From Xanthomonas sp. Leaf148 (GTDB lineage Bacteria; Pseudomonadota; Gammaproteobacteria; Xanthomonadales; Xanthomonadaceae): a stretch of DNA of 64,000 nucleotides. Under the pieces are notes generated by a model. It worked only from the letters and a program-made list of their open reading frames with translations. It had not been told where the DNA came from and did not search any database. The DNA is taken from NCBI RefSeq assembly GCF_001423585.1, contig NZ_LMOP01000001.1:434001-498000 (forward strand), written 5' to 3'. Below are positions 16,599-26,721 of this stretch, one piece after another; the stretch's first letter is position 1; each line of letters starts with the position of its first letter. Both the position numbers and the translations under genes were made by a program.

Positions 16599-18122
16599 AT
16601 GCAACCAGATCTCCAGGCCGCCCTGCACTACTGCCGTAACCTGCCATCGCCACCCGGCGTCGCGCTGCGCATCATCGAGCTGGCGCAGGACCCGGATGTG
16701 GACATGACCACCACCGCGAAAGTCATCGGCATGGACATCGCCCTGAGCGCACGCATGCTGCGCGTGGCCAACTCACCGCTCTACGCCAGCCGCCGCCGTG
16801 TCGACAACCTCGGCCAGGCGCTCACCATGCTCGGCCTCAACGCGACCCTGAGCCTGGCGCTGGGGTTTTCGATGGTGCACGGCGTGCGCAGCACCTTTAT
16901 CGCGCACCCGTTGCATGAGCGCATCTGGCGTCGTGCCGGGCTATGCGCGCTGGCCAGTCGCATCTTGGGTCAGGCCTATGGCATCCGCAAACCCGAAGAA
17001 TTGATGCTGGCCGGCCTGCTGCAGGACATCGGCAAGCTGGCACTGCTGCAAGGGGCGCCCGAGCTGTATGCGCCGCTGCTGGAACAGGCGCCCGACAATG
17101 CATCGCTGCTGGATGCCGAACGCGAACACCTGGGTGCCACCCACGCCGAAATCGGCGCCTGGCTTGCGCACCAGTGGCAATTACCGCACTACCTGCAGAA
17201 CGCGATCGCGAAAAGCGAAGAAGAACCGTCAGGCCTGGAGCCCTTCATGGCTTGCGTCGCGCTGTCCGGACGTCTGGCCGACATCTGGCTCTCCGCTAGC
17301 GCGGCTACCGCCACCGAGCATGCGCAGCGCCAGGCGCAGGACGTGCTGGAGCTGGATGCCGAACGCTTCGAAAAAGTGATCGAACGCATCGCCGAATCCT
17401 TGCCCGAGCTCGAAGCCTTATTCGACATCCGCGTGCCGCAACCCGAGCATATCCAGCTGATCTTCGAGCAGGCGCGCGAGCTGGCCCTGCTGCGCAGCCT
17501 GCGCGAATTGCAGGATGTGGCCGAAGCGCGCCGCCATGCCGACGAATCGGAGAACCGCATGCGTCATCTGGCCGAGCAGGCCAGCCGCGATGCACTGACC
17601 GGTGTGTTCAATCGGCATCAGCTCGGCACCGCGCTGGCGCATGAGTTCGAACTGGCATCGCGGCAGGCCTGGCCGCTGTCGATCGCCTTCATCGATCTGG
17701 ACGATTTCAAGCGCGTCAACGATGCGCACGGCCATCTGGTCGGCGACGAGGTGTTGCGCAACTTTGCGCAGACGCTGCAACGCATGGTGCGCACCAGCGA
17801 CCTGGTGGCACGCTATGGCGGCGAAGAATTTCTGGTGATCCTGCCCAACACGCCTGCCGATGCGGCGTTGATGGTGATCGAGCGCATCCTTGCCGAAACC
17901 GCGCGCACGCCGATGGCGCAACTGCAGGGCGGCCCGCTGCACATCACCTTCTCCGCGGGCCTGGCCACGCATGGCGGCATCGAGCGCCAGTTCGAAAGTA
18001 TCGAACACCTGTTGCAGGCCGCAGACAGCACGCTGTACCGCTCCAAGCATCGCGGCCGCAACCGCGTCACCGCCTACGATGCGACCGATGTTCCGACGCC
18101 ACCGAACCCGCGGGCGCACTGA
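16599..18122 (+). CDS. HDOD-GGDEF diguanylate cyclase
   Basis: A 507-aa cytoplasmic protein. An N-terminal HDOD domain (about 10-210: LPSPPGVALRIIELAQDP, AKVIGMDIALSARMLRVANSPLY, LAGLLQDIGKLAL) is followed by a helical/coiled linker (about 300-330) and a C-terminal GGDEF domain (about 335-500). The active-site motif is GGEEF at 407-411 with DLDDFKRVND upstream, and an allosteric I-site RTSD at 398-401 sits the standard five residues before it. It should therefore make c-di-GMP with product inhibition. HDOD domains are protein-interaction signalling modules. The gene sits alone between tsf and pyrH, which are adjacent in many bacteria, so it is an insertion into a housekeeping block. Confidence 0.88.
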   Translation: MQPDLQAALHYCRNLPSPPGVALRIIELAQDPDVDMTTTAKVIGMDIALSARMLRVANSPLYASRRRVDNLGQALTMLGLNATLSLALGFSMVHGVRSTFIAHPLHERIWRRAGLCALASRILGQAYGIRKPEELMLAGLLQDIGKLALLQGAPELYAPLLEQAPDNASLLDAEREHLGATHAEIGAWLAHQWQLPHYLQNAIAKSEEEPSGLEPFMACVALSGRLADIWLSASAATATEHAQRQAQDVLELDAERFEKVIERIAESLPELEALFDIRVPQPEHIQLIFEQARELALLRSLRELQDVAEARRHADESENRMRHLAEQASRDALTGVFNRHQLGTALAHEFELASRQAWPLSIAFIDLDDFKRVNDAHGHLVGDEVLRNFAQTLQRMVRTSDLVARYGGEEFLVILPNTPADAALMVIERILAETARTPMAQLQGGPLHITFSAGLATHGGIERQFESIEHLLQAADSTLYRSKHRGRNRVTAYDATDVPTPPNPRAH

Positions 18123-18183
18123 GCGGCACGTCACCTCGATGACGACAAAGGAATTTTTACCACGCCCGGTGGCACGCTTCCGC

Positions 18184-18189
18184 TAGAAT
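18184..18189 (+). promoter_or_regulatory. Probable -10 box of pyrH promoter
   Basis: TAGAAT 40 nt upstream of the pyrH ATG matches the -10 consensus at five of six positions. No convincing -35 element is present at the usual distance. Confidence 0.4.
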
Positions 18190-18228
18190 TGCCGGCGTTT
18201 GTCGTCCCCCACCCCCGAGGTCTCCCCC

Positions 18229-18951
18229 ATGTCCGAACTTTCCTATCGCCGCATTCTTCTCAAACTTTCCGGGGAGGCGCTGATGGGGGACGGGGATTAC
18301 GGCATCGATCCCAAGGTGATCAACCGCCTCGCCCATGAAGTGATCGAAGCGCAGCAGGCCGGCGCACAGGTCGCACTGGTGATCGGCGGCGGCAACATCT
18401 TCCGCGGCGCCGGCCTGGCCGCCAGCGGCATGGACCGTGTCACCGGCGACCACATGGGCATGCTCGCCACCGTGATCAACGCGCTGGCCATGCAGGACGC
18501 GCTGGAAAAGCTCGGCGCCAAGGTGCGCGTGATGAGCGCGATCAAGATCAACGACGTCTGCGAAGATTTCATCCGTCGCCGTGCCATGCGTCACCTGGAA
18601 AAGGGCCGTATCGCGATTTTCGCCGCCGGCACCGGCAACCCGTTCTTCACCACCGATTCGGGCGCGGCGCTGCGCGCGATCGAAATCGGTGCCGACCTGC
18701 TGCTCAAGGCAACCAAGGTCGACGGCGTGTACGACAAAGACCCGAAGAAGCACACCGACGCGGTGCGCTACGACAGCCTGACCTACGACGAAGTCATCAT
18801 GCAGGGCCTGGAAGTGATGGACACCGCCGCCTTCGCGCTGGCACGCGACAGCGATCTGCCGCTGCGCATCTTCGGCATGAGCGAGCCCGGCGTGCTGCTG
18901 CGCATCCTGCGCGGCGAGCAGATCGGCACCTTGGTGCAGGGCCGTAGCTGA
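18229..18951 (+). CDS. pyrH: Uridylate kinase
   Basis: A 240-aa UMP kinase of the amino-acid kinase fold: [16 protein letters not shown] near the N-terminus, [23 protein letters not shown] and the C-terminal [10 protein letters not shown]. It phosphorylates UMP to UDP, feeding pyrimidine nucleotide and UDP-sugar synthesis. The ATG at 18229 gives the standard N-terminus; an in-frame TTG at 18199 is not needed. Followed by frr after 199 bp, with frr having its own promoter-like sequence. Confidence 0.97.
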   Translation: MSELSYRRILLKLSGEALMGDGDYGIDPKVINRLAHEVIEAQQAGAQVALVIGGGNIFRGAGLAASGMDRVTGDHMGMLATVINALAMQDALEKLGAKVRVMSAIKINDVCEDFIRRRAMRHLEKGRIAIFAAGTGNPFFTTDSGAALRAIEIGADLLLKATKVDGVYDKDPKKHTDAVRYDSLTYDEVIMQGLEVMDTAAFALARDSDLPLRIFGMSEPGVLLRILRGEQIGTLVQGRS

Positions 18952-19113
18952 CTTTTTGGGAATAGAGAATCGGGATTTGTGATTCGTCACAGCGTGGATC
19001 GGGCGCTCCGCTCGTGTCCGATCCATCGCAGCGCCTGGCGTGAACGCGCCAGGCAGGTGAACCGGCTGCGCCGGCTCATGTAGGCCGGCGAGTCGTGAAA
19101 CCCCAGTCCCGGC

Positions 19114-19119
19114 TATAAT
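19114..19119 (+). promoter_or_regulatory. -10 box (TATAAT) upstream of frr
   Basis: A perfect TATAAT lies 31 nt before the frr ATG; the -35 region is poor. The intervening gap 18952-19150 also carries a GGGATTC-type repeat pair (18958-18986 and about 19099-19113). Confidence 0.5.
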
Positions 19120-19150
19120 CCCCGGATTCAGCTCCACACGGATTCCGGCG

Positions 19151-19708
19151 ATGCTCAACCAGATCAAACAAGACGCGCAGGCGCGCATGACCAAGAGCAT
19201 CGATGCTCTGCGCCATTCACTGACCACCGTGCGTACCGGCCGCGCTTCGCCGGCGCTGCTGGACGGCATCAAGGTCAAGGCCTACGGCACCGACACCCCC
19301 CTCAATCAGGTTGCCAGCATCAGCGTGTCCGAAGGCCGCTCGCTGGTGATCAGCCTGTTCGACAAGGGCATGATCAAGGACGTGGAAAAAGCCCTGTACG
19401 CCTCGGACCTGGGCCTGACCCCGACCGTGGTGGGCACCGTGATCCGTCTCAACCTGCCGCCGCTGACCGAGGAGCGCCGCAAGGAGCTCAGCAAGTCCGT
19501 GCATGGCGAAGGCGAAGACAGCAAGGTCGCCATCCGCAACATCCGTCGCGATGCCAATCAGCAGGTCAAGGATCTGCTGAAAGACAAGAAGGTCACCGAA
19601 GACGAAGCCCGTGCCGCCGAAGACGACATCCAGAAGTTGACCGACAAGGCCATCAAAGATGTGGATGAGGTCGTCAAGGGCAAGGAACAGGAATTGATGA
19701 CGGTCTGA
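19151..19708 (+). CDS. frr: Ribosome recycling factor
   Basis: 185 aa, exactly the family length. [44 protein letters not shown] and the C-terminal helix with [22 protein letters not shown] are diagnostic. Together with EF-G it splits post-termination ribosomes. First gene of a tight run frr-uppS-cdsA-dxr-rseP-bamA. Confidence 0.98.
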   Translation: MLNQIKQDAQARMTKSIDALRHSLTTVRTGRASPALLDGIKVKAYGTDTPLNQVASISVSEGRSLVISLFDKGMIKDVEKALYASDLGLTPTVVGTVIRLNLPPLTEERRKELSKSVHGEGEDSKVAIRNIRRDANQQVKDLLKDKKVTEDEARAAEDDIQKLTDKAIKDVDEVVKGKEQELMTV

Positions 19709-19710
19709 TC

Positions 19711-20487
19711 GTGGCATCGCCTGCCATGCATCCAGTCCCTTCTACCGACGCAGTCCCGCGCCACATTGCCATCATCATGGATGGCAACGGGCGTTGGGCG
19801 CAGCGTCGGCGACGTCCGCGCATGATCGGCCATCGCGCCGGTGCGCGGGCGGTCAATCGCACCATCGATTTCTGCCTGGAAAAGGGCGTGTCGGCGCTGA
19901 CCCTGTTTGCGTTCTCCAGCGAAAACTGGGGCCGCCCGCAGGAGGAAGTCGATTCGCTGATGAAGCTGTTCCTGCATGCGCTCGACCGCGAGGTCGAAGA
20001 ACTGCAACGGCGTGGCGTGCAGGTGCGTTTCATCGGCGAGCGCAATCGCTTCGCTGCGCCGTTGCGCGACCGCATGGCCGCTGCCGAACGCAGCACCGCG
20101 GGCAATGCGCGACTGGTGCTCAGCATCGCGGCCAGTTACGGCGGCCGCCAGGACATCGCGCTGGCGGCACGTGCGCTGGCCGAAGAGGTGGCGGCCGGCC
20201 GCCTGCAACCGCATCAGATCGACGAGGCCCTGCTGTCCAGCCGCGTCGCACTGTCCGACCTGCCGGCGCCGGATCTGTTCATCCGTACCGGTGGCGATAC
20301 CCGCATCAGCAATTTCCTGCTCTGGCAGCTGGCCTACACCGAGCTGTGGTTCACCGAAACCCTGTGGCCGGAGTTCGATGCCGGCGTGCTGCAGCAGGCG
20401 CTGGACGACTATGCCGGGCGCGAACGCCGCTTTGGCCTGACCAGTGCCCAGATCGCCGACAAGGCGACGGAGATCTCCTCCGCATGA
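19711..20487 (+). CDS. uppS: Undecaprenyl diphosphate synthase
   Basis: A 258-aa cis-prenyltransferase that extends farnesyl-PP with eight isopentenyl-PP units to the C55 lipid carrier for peptidoglycan and O-antigen. Motifs: [14 protein letters not shown] (catalytic Asp, P-loop-like), [32 protein letters not shown] and [17 protein letters not shown] at 19711 begins 2 nt after the frr stop; the ATG at 19726 is an equally plausible start (253 aa). The stop overlaps the cdsA ATG (ATGA). Confidence 0.96.
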   Translation: MASPAMHPVPSTDAVPRHIAIIMDGNGRWAQRRRRPRMIGHRAGARAVNRTIDFCLEKGVSALTLFAFSSENWGRPQEEVDSLMKLFLHALDREVEELQRRGVQVRFIGERNRFAAPLRDRMAAAERSTAGNARLVLSIAASYGGRQDIALAARALAEEVAAGRLQPHQIDEALLSSRVALSDLPAPDLFIRTGGDTRISNFLLWQLAYTELWFTETLWPEFDAGVLQQALDDYAGRERRFGLTSAQIADKATEISSA

Positions 20488-21311
20488 CCAAGACCCGCGT
20501 GATTGCTGCGCTGATCATGGCGCCGCTCGCCATCTGCGCGATCGTGCTGCTGCCCACCCAATGGCTGGCGGCGCTGGCGGCGATTCTGTTCCTGACCGGC
20601 CTGTGGGAGTGGCTCAAGCTCTCCGGCATCGACGACAGCCTGCCGCGCACCGTGCTGCTGATGCTCAATCTGCTGCTGATGGTGCTGATGGTGTGGGCGT
20701 CGGCCGGCTCGATGGTGCTGTTCCAGATCGCCGCCCTGGTGGGTGTGGCCTGGTGGGTGCTGGCGCTGCTGTGGCTGCGCTTTTTCACCTTCGGTGCCGA
20801 TCATGGCAACGGCCAGGCGCGCGCGCTCAAACTGGCGGCCGGCACTCTGGCGGTGCTTCCCGCCTGGGCCGCGCTGGTGCTGCTGCACGCCAACCCGGAC
20901 AAGGGCAACCTGTGGCTGCTGACCGCCCTGACCATGGTCTGGGCGGCCGACTCGGGTGCGTATTTCGCCGGACGTGCGTTCGGCAAGCACAAGCTGGCGC
21001 CGCGCATCAGTCCGAACAAGACCATCGAAGGCCTGCTCGGCGGGATGGTTGCCGGCATCGCGGTGGCCTGCGCCTTCGGCTGGCTGGCCGGGCTGACCCT
21101 GGCGCATGTGCCGCAGTTGGTCCTGGTCGCGGCGGTGGCGGTGCTGGCGTCGGTACTCGGCGATCTGTTCGAGAGCCTGCTCAAGCGCCACGCCGGCGCC
21201 AAGGACTCGGGCACGGTGATTCCCGGCCACGGCGGCGTACTGGATCGCATCGATGGCGTGCTCGCCGCCCTGCCGGTGTTCGCACTCGGCAAGGAAATTC
21301 TCGGATTCTAA
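20484..21311 (+). CDS. cdsA: Phosphatidate cytidylyltransferase
   Basis: A 275-aa polytopic inner-membrane enzyme making CDP-diacylglycerol from CTP and phosphatidic acid, the branch point of phospholipid synthesis. About seven to eight hydrophobic segments are visible. The family signature is intact: [18 protein letters not shown], then [12 protein letters not shown]. It overlaps uppS by 4 nt and is followed 2 nt later by dxr. Confidence 0.96.
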   Translation: MTKTRVIAALIMAPLAICAIVLLPTQWLAALAAILFLTGLWEWLKLSGIDDSLPRTVLLMLNLLLMVLMVWASAGSMVLFQIAALVGVAWWVLALLWLRFFTFGADHGNGQARALKLAAGTLAVLPAWAALVLLHANPDKGNLWLLTALTMVWAADSGAYFAGRAFGKHKLAPRISPNKTIEGLLGGMVAGIAVACAFGWLAGLTLAHVPQLVLVAAVAVLASVLGDLFESLLKRHAGAKDSGTVIPGHGGVLDRIDGVLAALPVFALGKEILGF

Positions 21312-21313
21312 GC

Positions 21314-22504
21314 ATGGCTGGCTCTTCTCCCCGCCAGGTCGCCATCTTCGGCGCGACCGGCTCGATCGGTACGTCGGCACTGGACGTGATCGCCCGTCAT
21401 CCGCAGCGGCTGCGCGCCAGCGTGCTGTCTGCGGGCCGCCAGGTCGACGCCTTGCTGGCGCTGTGCGCCACGCATCGGCCTGCGCATGCGGTGATTGCCG
21501 ACGAGGCGCTGTACCCGGCCCTGCGTGACGGTTTGCGTGCCGCCGGCCTCGCCACCCAGGCGCACGCCGGCACCGCGGCGCTGGATGCGCTGGCCGGCAG
21601 CGATGCCTGCGACACCGTGGTGGCTGCCATCGTCGGCGCCGCCGGCTTGCCGTCGACCCTGGCCGCCGCCCGCGCCGGCAAGCGCCTGCTGCTGGCCAAC
21701 AAAGAGTCGCTGGTGCTGGCCGGCGAGCTGCTGACCCGCACCGCTGCTGCGGCGGGCGCGGAAATCATTCCGATCGACAGCGAACACAGCGCCATCTTCC
21801 AATGCCTGCGCTCGTGCGACGCCAGCCGCGGCGTGCGTCGGGTGGTCCTGACCGCGTCCGGTGGCCCGTTCCGTGGCTGGGATCGCACCGCGCTGGCGGC
21901 AGTGACGCCCGCGCAGGCGGTTGCGCACCCGAAGTGGTCGATGGGCCCGAAGATTTCGGTGGACTCGGCCACCCTGATGAACAAGGGCCTGGAAGTCATC
22001 GAGGCGCATCATCTGTTTGGCCTGCCCGGCGAGCAGATCGACGTGCTGGTACACCCGCAAAGCCTGGTGCATTCGCTGGTGGAATTCGTCGACGGCTCCA
22101 CCCTGGCCCAGCTTGGTCTGCCGGACATGCGCACCACGCTGGCGGTCGGTCTGGCGTGGCCGGAGCGGGTGGAATCGGGCGTGGCGGGACTGGATCTGCT
22201 GCAACAGGGCCGACTGGATTTCGAGCCGCCCGACACCGATGCATTCCCCTGCCTGCACCTGGCCTGGGAAGCTTTGCGCGCCGGCGGAACCGCGCCGGCG
22301 ATCCTGAACGCGGCCAACGAAGTGGCTGTTTCAGCGTTTCTTCAGGGCCAAATAGGTTTCCTAGCGATCCCTGCGTTGGTCGAACACACGCTGACAACGC
22401 TCTCACGGCACAATGCCGACTCCCTCGACACCCTGCTTTTTGCCGATGCGCAAGCCCGGCAAATCACTGAACGCGCCCTCGCCAACTACGCCCATCATGC
22501 TTGA
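21314..22504 (+). CDS. dxr: 1-deoxy-D-xylulose 5-phosphate reductoisomerase
   Basis: A 396-aa NADPH-dependent enzyme of the MEP isoprenoid pathway, upstream of the substrate used by UppS. Motifs: [16 protein letters not shown] (dinucleotide binding), [15 protein letters not shown], the metal and substrate site [14 protein letters not shown], the flexible loop [21 protein letters not shown]-type sequence (about residues 210-230), and the C-terminal [15 protein letters not shown]. Fits the operon of envelope-lipid genes. Confidence 0.97.
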   Translation: MAGSSPRQVAIFGATGSIGTSALDVIARHPQRLRASVLSAGRQVDALLALCATHRPAHAVIADEALYPALRDGLRAAGLATQAHAGTAALDALAGSDACDTVVAAIVGAAGLPSTLAAARAGKRLLLANKESLVLAGELLTRTAAAAGAEIIPIDSEHSAIFQCLRSCDASRGVRRVVLTASGGPFRGWDRTALAAVTPAQAVAHPKWSMGPKISVDSATLMNKGLEVIEAHHLFGLPGEQIDVLVHPQSLVHSLVEFVDGSTLAQLGLPDMRTTLAVGLAWPERVESGVAGLDLLQQGRLDFEPPDTDAFPCLHLAWEALRAGGTAPAILNAANEVAVSAFLQGQIGFLAIPALVEHTLTTLSRHNADSLDTLLFADAQARQITERALANYAHHA

Positions 22505-22530
22505 TCGATCCACGCAGCCGAGTTGCATCC

Positions 22531-23877
22531 ATGGGTGATTTCATCGGTTCGGTCTGGTGGATGATCGTCAGCCTGGGTCTATTGGTGACGTTCCACGAAT
22601 TCGGACACTTCTGGGTCGCGCGCCGCTGTGGCGTCAAGGTACTGCGGTTTTCGGTGGGCTTTGGCAAGCCGCTGTGGATGCGCCGCGACCGCCACGGCAC
22701 CGAGTTCGTGGTGGCGGCGATCCCGCTGGGTGGCTACGTCAAGATGCTCGACGAGCGCGAAGGCGACGTACACCCGGCCGAACTGGACCAGGCGTTCAAT
22801 CGCAAGACGGTGTGGCAGCGTATTGCCATCGTCGCGGCCGGCCCAATCGCCAATCTACTGCTGTGCATGGCGATGCTGTGGGCAATGTTCGTGGTCGGCA
22901 AGCAGGATTATTCGGCCACCGTCGGCCGCGCCGATGGTCTGGCCGCCGAAGCGGGGCTGACACCGGGCGAGCGCATCGTGCGCATCGACGGACGCAGCGT
23001 GAGCAGCTGGAGCGATGCCAGCATGCAGCTCACCACTGCGGCCATGGATAAGCGCGATATCCAGCTGCGCACCGCCGTCGAGGGTGGCGGCAACAGTGAG
23101 CACACCTTGCGTCTTTCGCAGTTGCCGGTGGGTTTCGACGAGCGCCGGGTGGCATCGCTGGCCGGCATCGGCTGGCAGTTCATGTTGCAGCCGCCGGTGA
23201 TTGCCGAAGTGGTGCCAGGTTCGGTGGCCGACGGCCTGCTCAAGCCGGGCGATCGCATCGTGGCCATCGATGGCCAGCCAATCCGCTCGGCCCAGGACAT
23301 CATTCCGCAGGTGCAGGCGCTGGGCGCGCATGGCGGGCCGGGCATGATCGAAGTGGCGCGCGGCGAAGACCGCCTGGCGCTGGAAATCGCACCGCGCAAA
23401 TCGCCGCAAGGCCAGTGGATGATCGGGGTCCGCCCCGCCGCCGCGCCGGCGCCGGAATACGATAGTCGCCAGCAGTACGGCATCTTCGCTGCGGTGCCGG
23501 CAGCCATCCGCGAAACCGGCAAGATGACCGCCGATTCGCTGGGCATGATGAAGCGAATGCTGACCGGCCAGGCCTCGGTCAAGAACATTTCCGGCCCGGT
23601 CACGATTGCGCGCGCAGCCAACGCTTCGGCCGAACGCGGGCTCGACTGGTTCCTGTATTTTCTGGGCTTGCTGTCGCTCAGCCTGGCGATCATCAACCTG
23701 ATGCCCATCCCGATCTTGGACGGTGGGCATCTGCTGTATTACCTTATTGAGTTGGTCAAGGGCAGCCCGATCAGCGAACGGGCCATGATTGCCGGGCAAT
23801 ATGTCGGCCTGGCGGTTCTGGCCGGGTTGATGGGACTGGCGTTCTACAACGACATCCTCGGCCTGGTTCCACGATGA
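22531..23877 (+). CDS. rseP: Site-2 membrane metalloprotease RseP
   Basis: A 448-aa inner-membrane zinc protease that cuts the anti-sigma factor RseA (releasing sigma-E) and remnant signal peptides. Active site HEFGH at residues 22-26 in the first transmembrane segment, and the third zinc ligand Asp397 in NLMPIPILDGGHL. Two periplasmic PDZ domains lie between (about 115-200 and 205-300: GLTPGERIVRIDG and GLLKPGDRIVAIDG). The ATG at 22531 is preferred over TTG 22501 because the first helix then begins correctly. bamA follows 83 bp later. Confidence 0.96.
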   Translation: MGDFIGSVWWMIVSLGLLVTFHEFGHFWVARRCGVKVLRFSVGFGKPLWMRRDRHGTEFVVAAIPLGGYVKMLDEREGDVHPAELDQAFNRKTVWQRIAIVAAGPIANLLLCMAMLWAMFVVGKQDYSATVGRADGLAAEAGLTPGERIVRIDGRSVSSWSDASMQLTTAAMDKRDIQLRTAVEGGGNSEHTLRLSQLPVGFDERRVASLAGIGWQFMLQPPVIAEVVPGSVADGLLKPGDRIVAIDGQPIRSAQDIIPQVQALGAHGGPGMIEVARGEDRLALEIAPRKSPQGQWMIGVRPAAAPAPEYDSRQQYGIFAAVPAAIRETGKMTADSLGMMKRMLTGQASVKNISGPVTIARAANASAERGLDWFLYFLGLLSLSLAIINLMPIPILDGGHLLYYLIELVKGSPISERAMIAGQYVGLAVLAGLMGLAFYNDILGLVPR

Positions 23878-23960
23878 AATTGCTCCACTCTTTCCGCCTG
23901 TTGTCGTCGTCATACGTCGGCATCCAGCAACACCCGAAATCGACTCCAACCGGATGTGAC

Positions 23961-26327
23961 ATGACGCGTCTTCCCACTCGCCGCCTGCTTGCCCTCGCTC
24001 TTGCCGCCGGCCTCAGCCTGCCAGCCGTTGCCCTGGCCGCAGAGCCGTTCGTTGCCAGCGACATCCGCGTCGACGGCCTGCAGCGCATCGCTTCCGGCAC
24101 CGTGTTCACCTATCTGCCGGTGAACCGCGGCGACACCGTGGACGACACCAAGGTGGCCGACTCGATCCGGGCGCTGTACCGCACCGGCTTCTTCGAAGAC
24201 GTGCAGCTGGACCGCCAGGGCAACATCCTGGTGATCACGGTCAAGGAACGCCCGGCGATCAACAAGCTCACCGTGACCGGCAACAAGGACATCAAGTCCG
24301 AAGAGCTGCTCAAGGGCCTGGGCGATATCGGCCTGACCGAAGGCGGCACCTTCGATCGCCTGAGCCTGGACCGCGTGACCCAGGAACTGACCCGTCAGTA
24401 CAACAACCGCGGCAAGTACAACGTTGAGATCACTCCGACGGTCAGCCCGCTGGACCGTAATCGCGTCGATGTGGCCATCGCGATCAAGGAAGGCAAGGCG
24501 GCCAAGATCCGTCACGTCAACCTGATCGGTACCGAAAAGTTCGCCAACGAAGACATCCTGGAAAACTGGGAATCCAAGGAGCACAACTGGGCCTCGTGGT
24601 ATCGCCGCGACGACCAGTACTCCAAGGAAAAGATGTCCGGCGACCTGGAGAAGCTCAACTCCTGGTACCTGGACCGTGGCTACGTCGACTTCAGCATCGA
24701 CTCCACCCAGGTGGCGATCAGCCCCGACAAGCGCGACATGTTCGTCAGCGCCGGCGTCACCGAGGGCGAGCAGTACAAGATTTCCGACATCAAGGTCACC
24801 GGCGACACCGTGCTGCCGCAGGCCGATATCGAGCGCCTGGTGATTCCCAAGGCCGGCGATATCTTCTCGCGCGCGCTGCTGGAATACACCTCCGATGCGA
24901 TCACCAACACGCTGAGCAACGTCGGTTACGCGTTCGCCAAGGTCAACCCGCTTCCGACGCCGAACCGCGAGGACCGCACCGTTGCGGTGAACCTGCAGGT
25001 GGTGCCGGGCCCGCGCGTGACCGTGCGCCGGATCCTGTACAAGGGCAACAGCCGCACCTCCGACGAAGTGTTGCGCCGCGAAATGCGCCAGTTCGAAAAC
25101 ACCTGGTATTCGCAGGCTGCGATCGACCGTTCCAAGATCCGTCTGCAGCGCCTGGGCTACTTCGAGTCGGTGAACGTGGAAACCCCGGCGGTGCCTGGCA
25201 GCAACGACCAGGTGGACGTGATCTACGACGTCAAGGAAACCACTTCCGGCAGCTTCGTGTTCGGCCTGGGTTATTCGCAGAGCTTCGGTGTGACCACCTC
25301 GGTGCAGTTGTCGCAGAACAACTTCCTGGGCGGCGGTAACCGGGTGGCGGTGGAAGCCTCGCGCAGCACCTTCCAGCAGCGTTACGCGTTCTCCTATACC
25401 AACCCGTTCTTTACCGACGATGGCGTGTCGCTGGGCTACAACCTGTCGTGGCGCTCGCTGGATTACTCGGACTTCAACACCGCGCAGTTCAACAGCAAGA
25501 ACGGCTCGGCGCAGGTGGTGTTCGGCGTGCCGATCACCGAGAACGACACCGTCTCGGCAATGATCGGCATCGACAGCAACCAGATCACCACGTTCCCGGG
25601 CACCACGCCGCAGGCGATCGTCGATTACATCGATGCGATCGGCACGCGCACCTTCCATGCCTGGCGCAGCGAGCTGGGCTGGGCGCGCGACACCCGCAAC
25701 GACTTCTTCATGCCAACCCGCGGCATGTACCAGCGCGTCGGCCTGGAAACCACCCTGCCCGGCTCCACGGTCGAGTACTACAAGCTCAACTACCAGATCT
25801 CCAACTATTGGCCGATCATCCCGGCGCTGGTGTTGAACACGCGCTTCGAGCTGGGTTACGGCGATAGCTATGGCAATGACAGCACACGCGTAGTGGCCGG
25901 CCCCAATGGCACTTCGCGCACCATCACTGCGACCGGGCTGCCGTTCTACGAGAACTTCTACGCCGGCGGTACCAACTCGGTGCGCGGCTTCGAAGACAAC
26001 ACCCTGGGTCCGCGCTCGGAGCCGATCAACGGATTCAACCGCGGTCAGCCGCTGGGTGGGTCGTTCAAGACCGTCGGCTCGGTGGAAATGTACTTCCCGA
26101 AGCTGTTCGACAGCCCGTCGGCGCGCATCTCCGCGTTCTTCGACTTCGGTAACGTGTACGACGGCGTGGACAACTTCAAGGCCAACGAGTTGCGCGCCTC
26201 CACCGGTGTGGCGCTGTTGTGGCGCGCCCCGGTCGGCCCCATCTCGATCAGCTACGCGTTCCCGCTGAAGAAGGAAGACAACGACGAGATCGAGCGCCTG
26301 CAGTTCACCTTCGGCGGCCAGTTCTAA
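23961..26327 (+). CDS. bamA: Outer-membrane protein assembly factor BamA
   Basis: A 788-aa Omp85 protein that inserts beta-barrel proteins into the outer membrane. Signal peptide MTRLPTRRLLALALAAG with cleavage after ALA (about residue 26), five POTRA domains (about 30-430), then a 16-stranded barrel with GTNSVRGFEDNTLGPR in the conserved loop and a terminal beta-signal FTFGGQF ending in Phe. The start at 23961 is chosen for the signal peptide; the in-frame ATG at 23874 overlaps rseP but would give an atypical N-terminus. Ends the envelope run with a strong terminator. Confidence 0.97.
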   Translation: MTRLPTRRLLALALAAGLSLPAVALAAEPFVASDIRVDGLQRIASGTVFTYLPVNRGDTVDDTKVADSIRALYRTGFFEDVQLDRQGNILVITVKERPAINKLTVTGNKDIKSEELLKGLGDIGLTEGGTFDRLSLDRVTQELTRQYNNRGKYNVEITPTVSPLDRNRVDVAIAIKEGKAAKIRHVNLIGTEKFANEDILENWESKEHNWASWYRRDDQYSKEKMSGDLEKLNSWYLDRGYVDFSIDSTQVAISPDKRDMFVSAGVTEGEQYKISDIKVTGDTVLPQADIERLVIPKAGDIFSRALLEYTSDAITNTLSNVGYAFAKVNPLPTPNREDRTVAVNLQVVPGPRVTVRRILYKGNSRTSDEVLRREMRQFENTWYSQAAIDRSKIRLQRLGYFESVNVETPAVPGSNDQVDVIYDVKETTSGSFVFGLGYSQSFGVTTSVQLSQNNFLGGGNRVAVEASRSTFQQRYAFSYTNPFFTDDGVSLGYNLSWRSLDYSDFNTAQFNSKNGSAQVVFGVPITENDTVSAMIGIDSNQITTFPGTTPQAIVDYIDAIGTRTFHAWRSELGWARDTRNDFFMPTRGMYQRVGLETTLPGSTVEYYKLNYQISNYWPIIPALVLNTRFELGYGDSYGNDSTRVVAGPNGTSRTITATGLPFYENFYAGGTNSVRGFEDNTLGPRSEPINGFNRGQPLGGSFKTVGSVEMYFPKLFDSPSARISAFFDFGNVYDGVDNFKANELRASTGVALLWRAPVGPISISYAFPLKKEDNDEIERLQFTFGGQF

Positions 26328-26336
26328 GACGCACGC

Positions 26337-26376
26337 AAAACAATGGCGGCCCGACTGATCGGGCCGCCATTGTTTG
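26337..26376 (+). terminator. Terminator after bamA
   Basis: A perfect 16-bp stem (26338-26353 with 26360-26375) and a 6-nt loop; arms begin AAACAATGGCGG. It works in both directions and also faces the small minus-strand gene that ends at 26403. Confidence 0.85.
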
Positions 26377-26402
26377 TCTGTCATGCCTGAGGTGTTACAG
26401 GC

Positions 26403-26594
26403 TCAGAAGTAGCTCTGGAACAACGTGCTCAGACAGCTCGCCGTCCCGCTCCAATCGGATGTATCCACACACTGGACCTGCTGGTCCCAGAAGTTATGAG
26501 CGTCGGCACGCTCCTGCGCGAAATCATCGGCCGAGGCGCTGCTGACTGCGCCCAGCAGGACCACGCCAGCGAACATGGAGAGGAGAGTTTTCAT
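26403..26594 (-). CDS. Small secreted two-cysteine protein, unknown
   Basis: A 63-aa protein with a clear signal peptide (MKTLLSMFAGVVLLGAV, cleavage after SASA near residue 22) and a mature part of about 41 residues that is acidic and aromatic, with two Cys (QCVDT and ASCLS) that could form one disulfide, ending in Phe. A good AGGAAG Shine-Dalgarno precedes the ATG. It lies convergent to bamA and divergent from lpxD, exactly where skp (ompH) is found in E. coli. It shows no resemblance to Skp. Function unknown. Confidence 0.65.
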   Translation of the reverse strand: MKTLLSMFAGVVLLGAVSSASADDFAQERADAHNFWDQQVQCVDTSDWSGTASCLSTLFQSYF

Positions 26595-26721
26595 ATGCTT
26601 CTTCCTGGGTTAGCCGCTCGGTTGCGGCCAGGCAACAGATACGCCTGACTGTTTAGCGAATTTTTGGCGATGTTTTTTTTCCGTAAAAACAGCCACTTAC
26701 TGTTTACGCGAGGTTCACCTG

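Noticed and set aside
18170-18184. Sigma-54-like TGGCAC...CGCT upstream of pyrH
   Set aside because: GG and GC are only 9 bp apart instead of 10 and the -12 box is poor; an essential gene with a TAGAAT box nearby is better explained by sigma-70.
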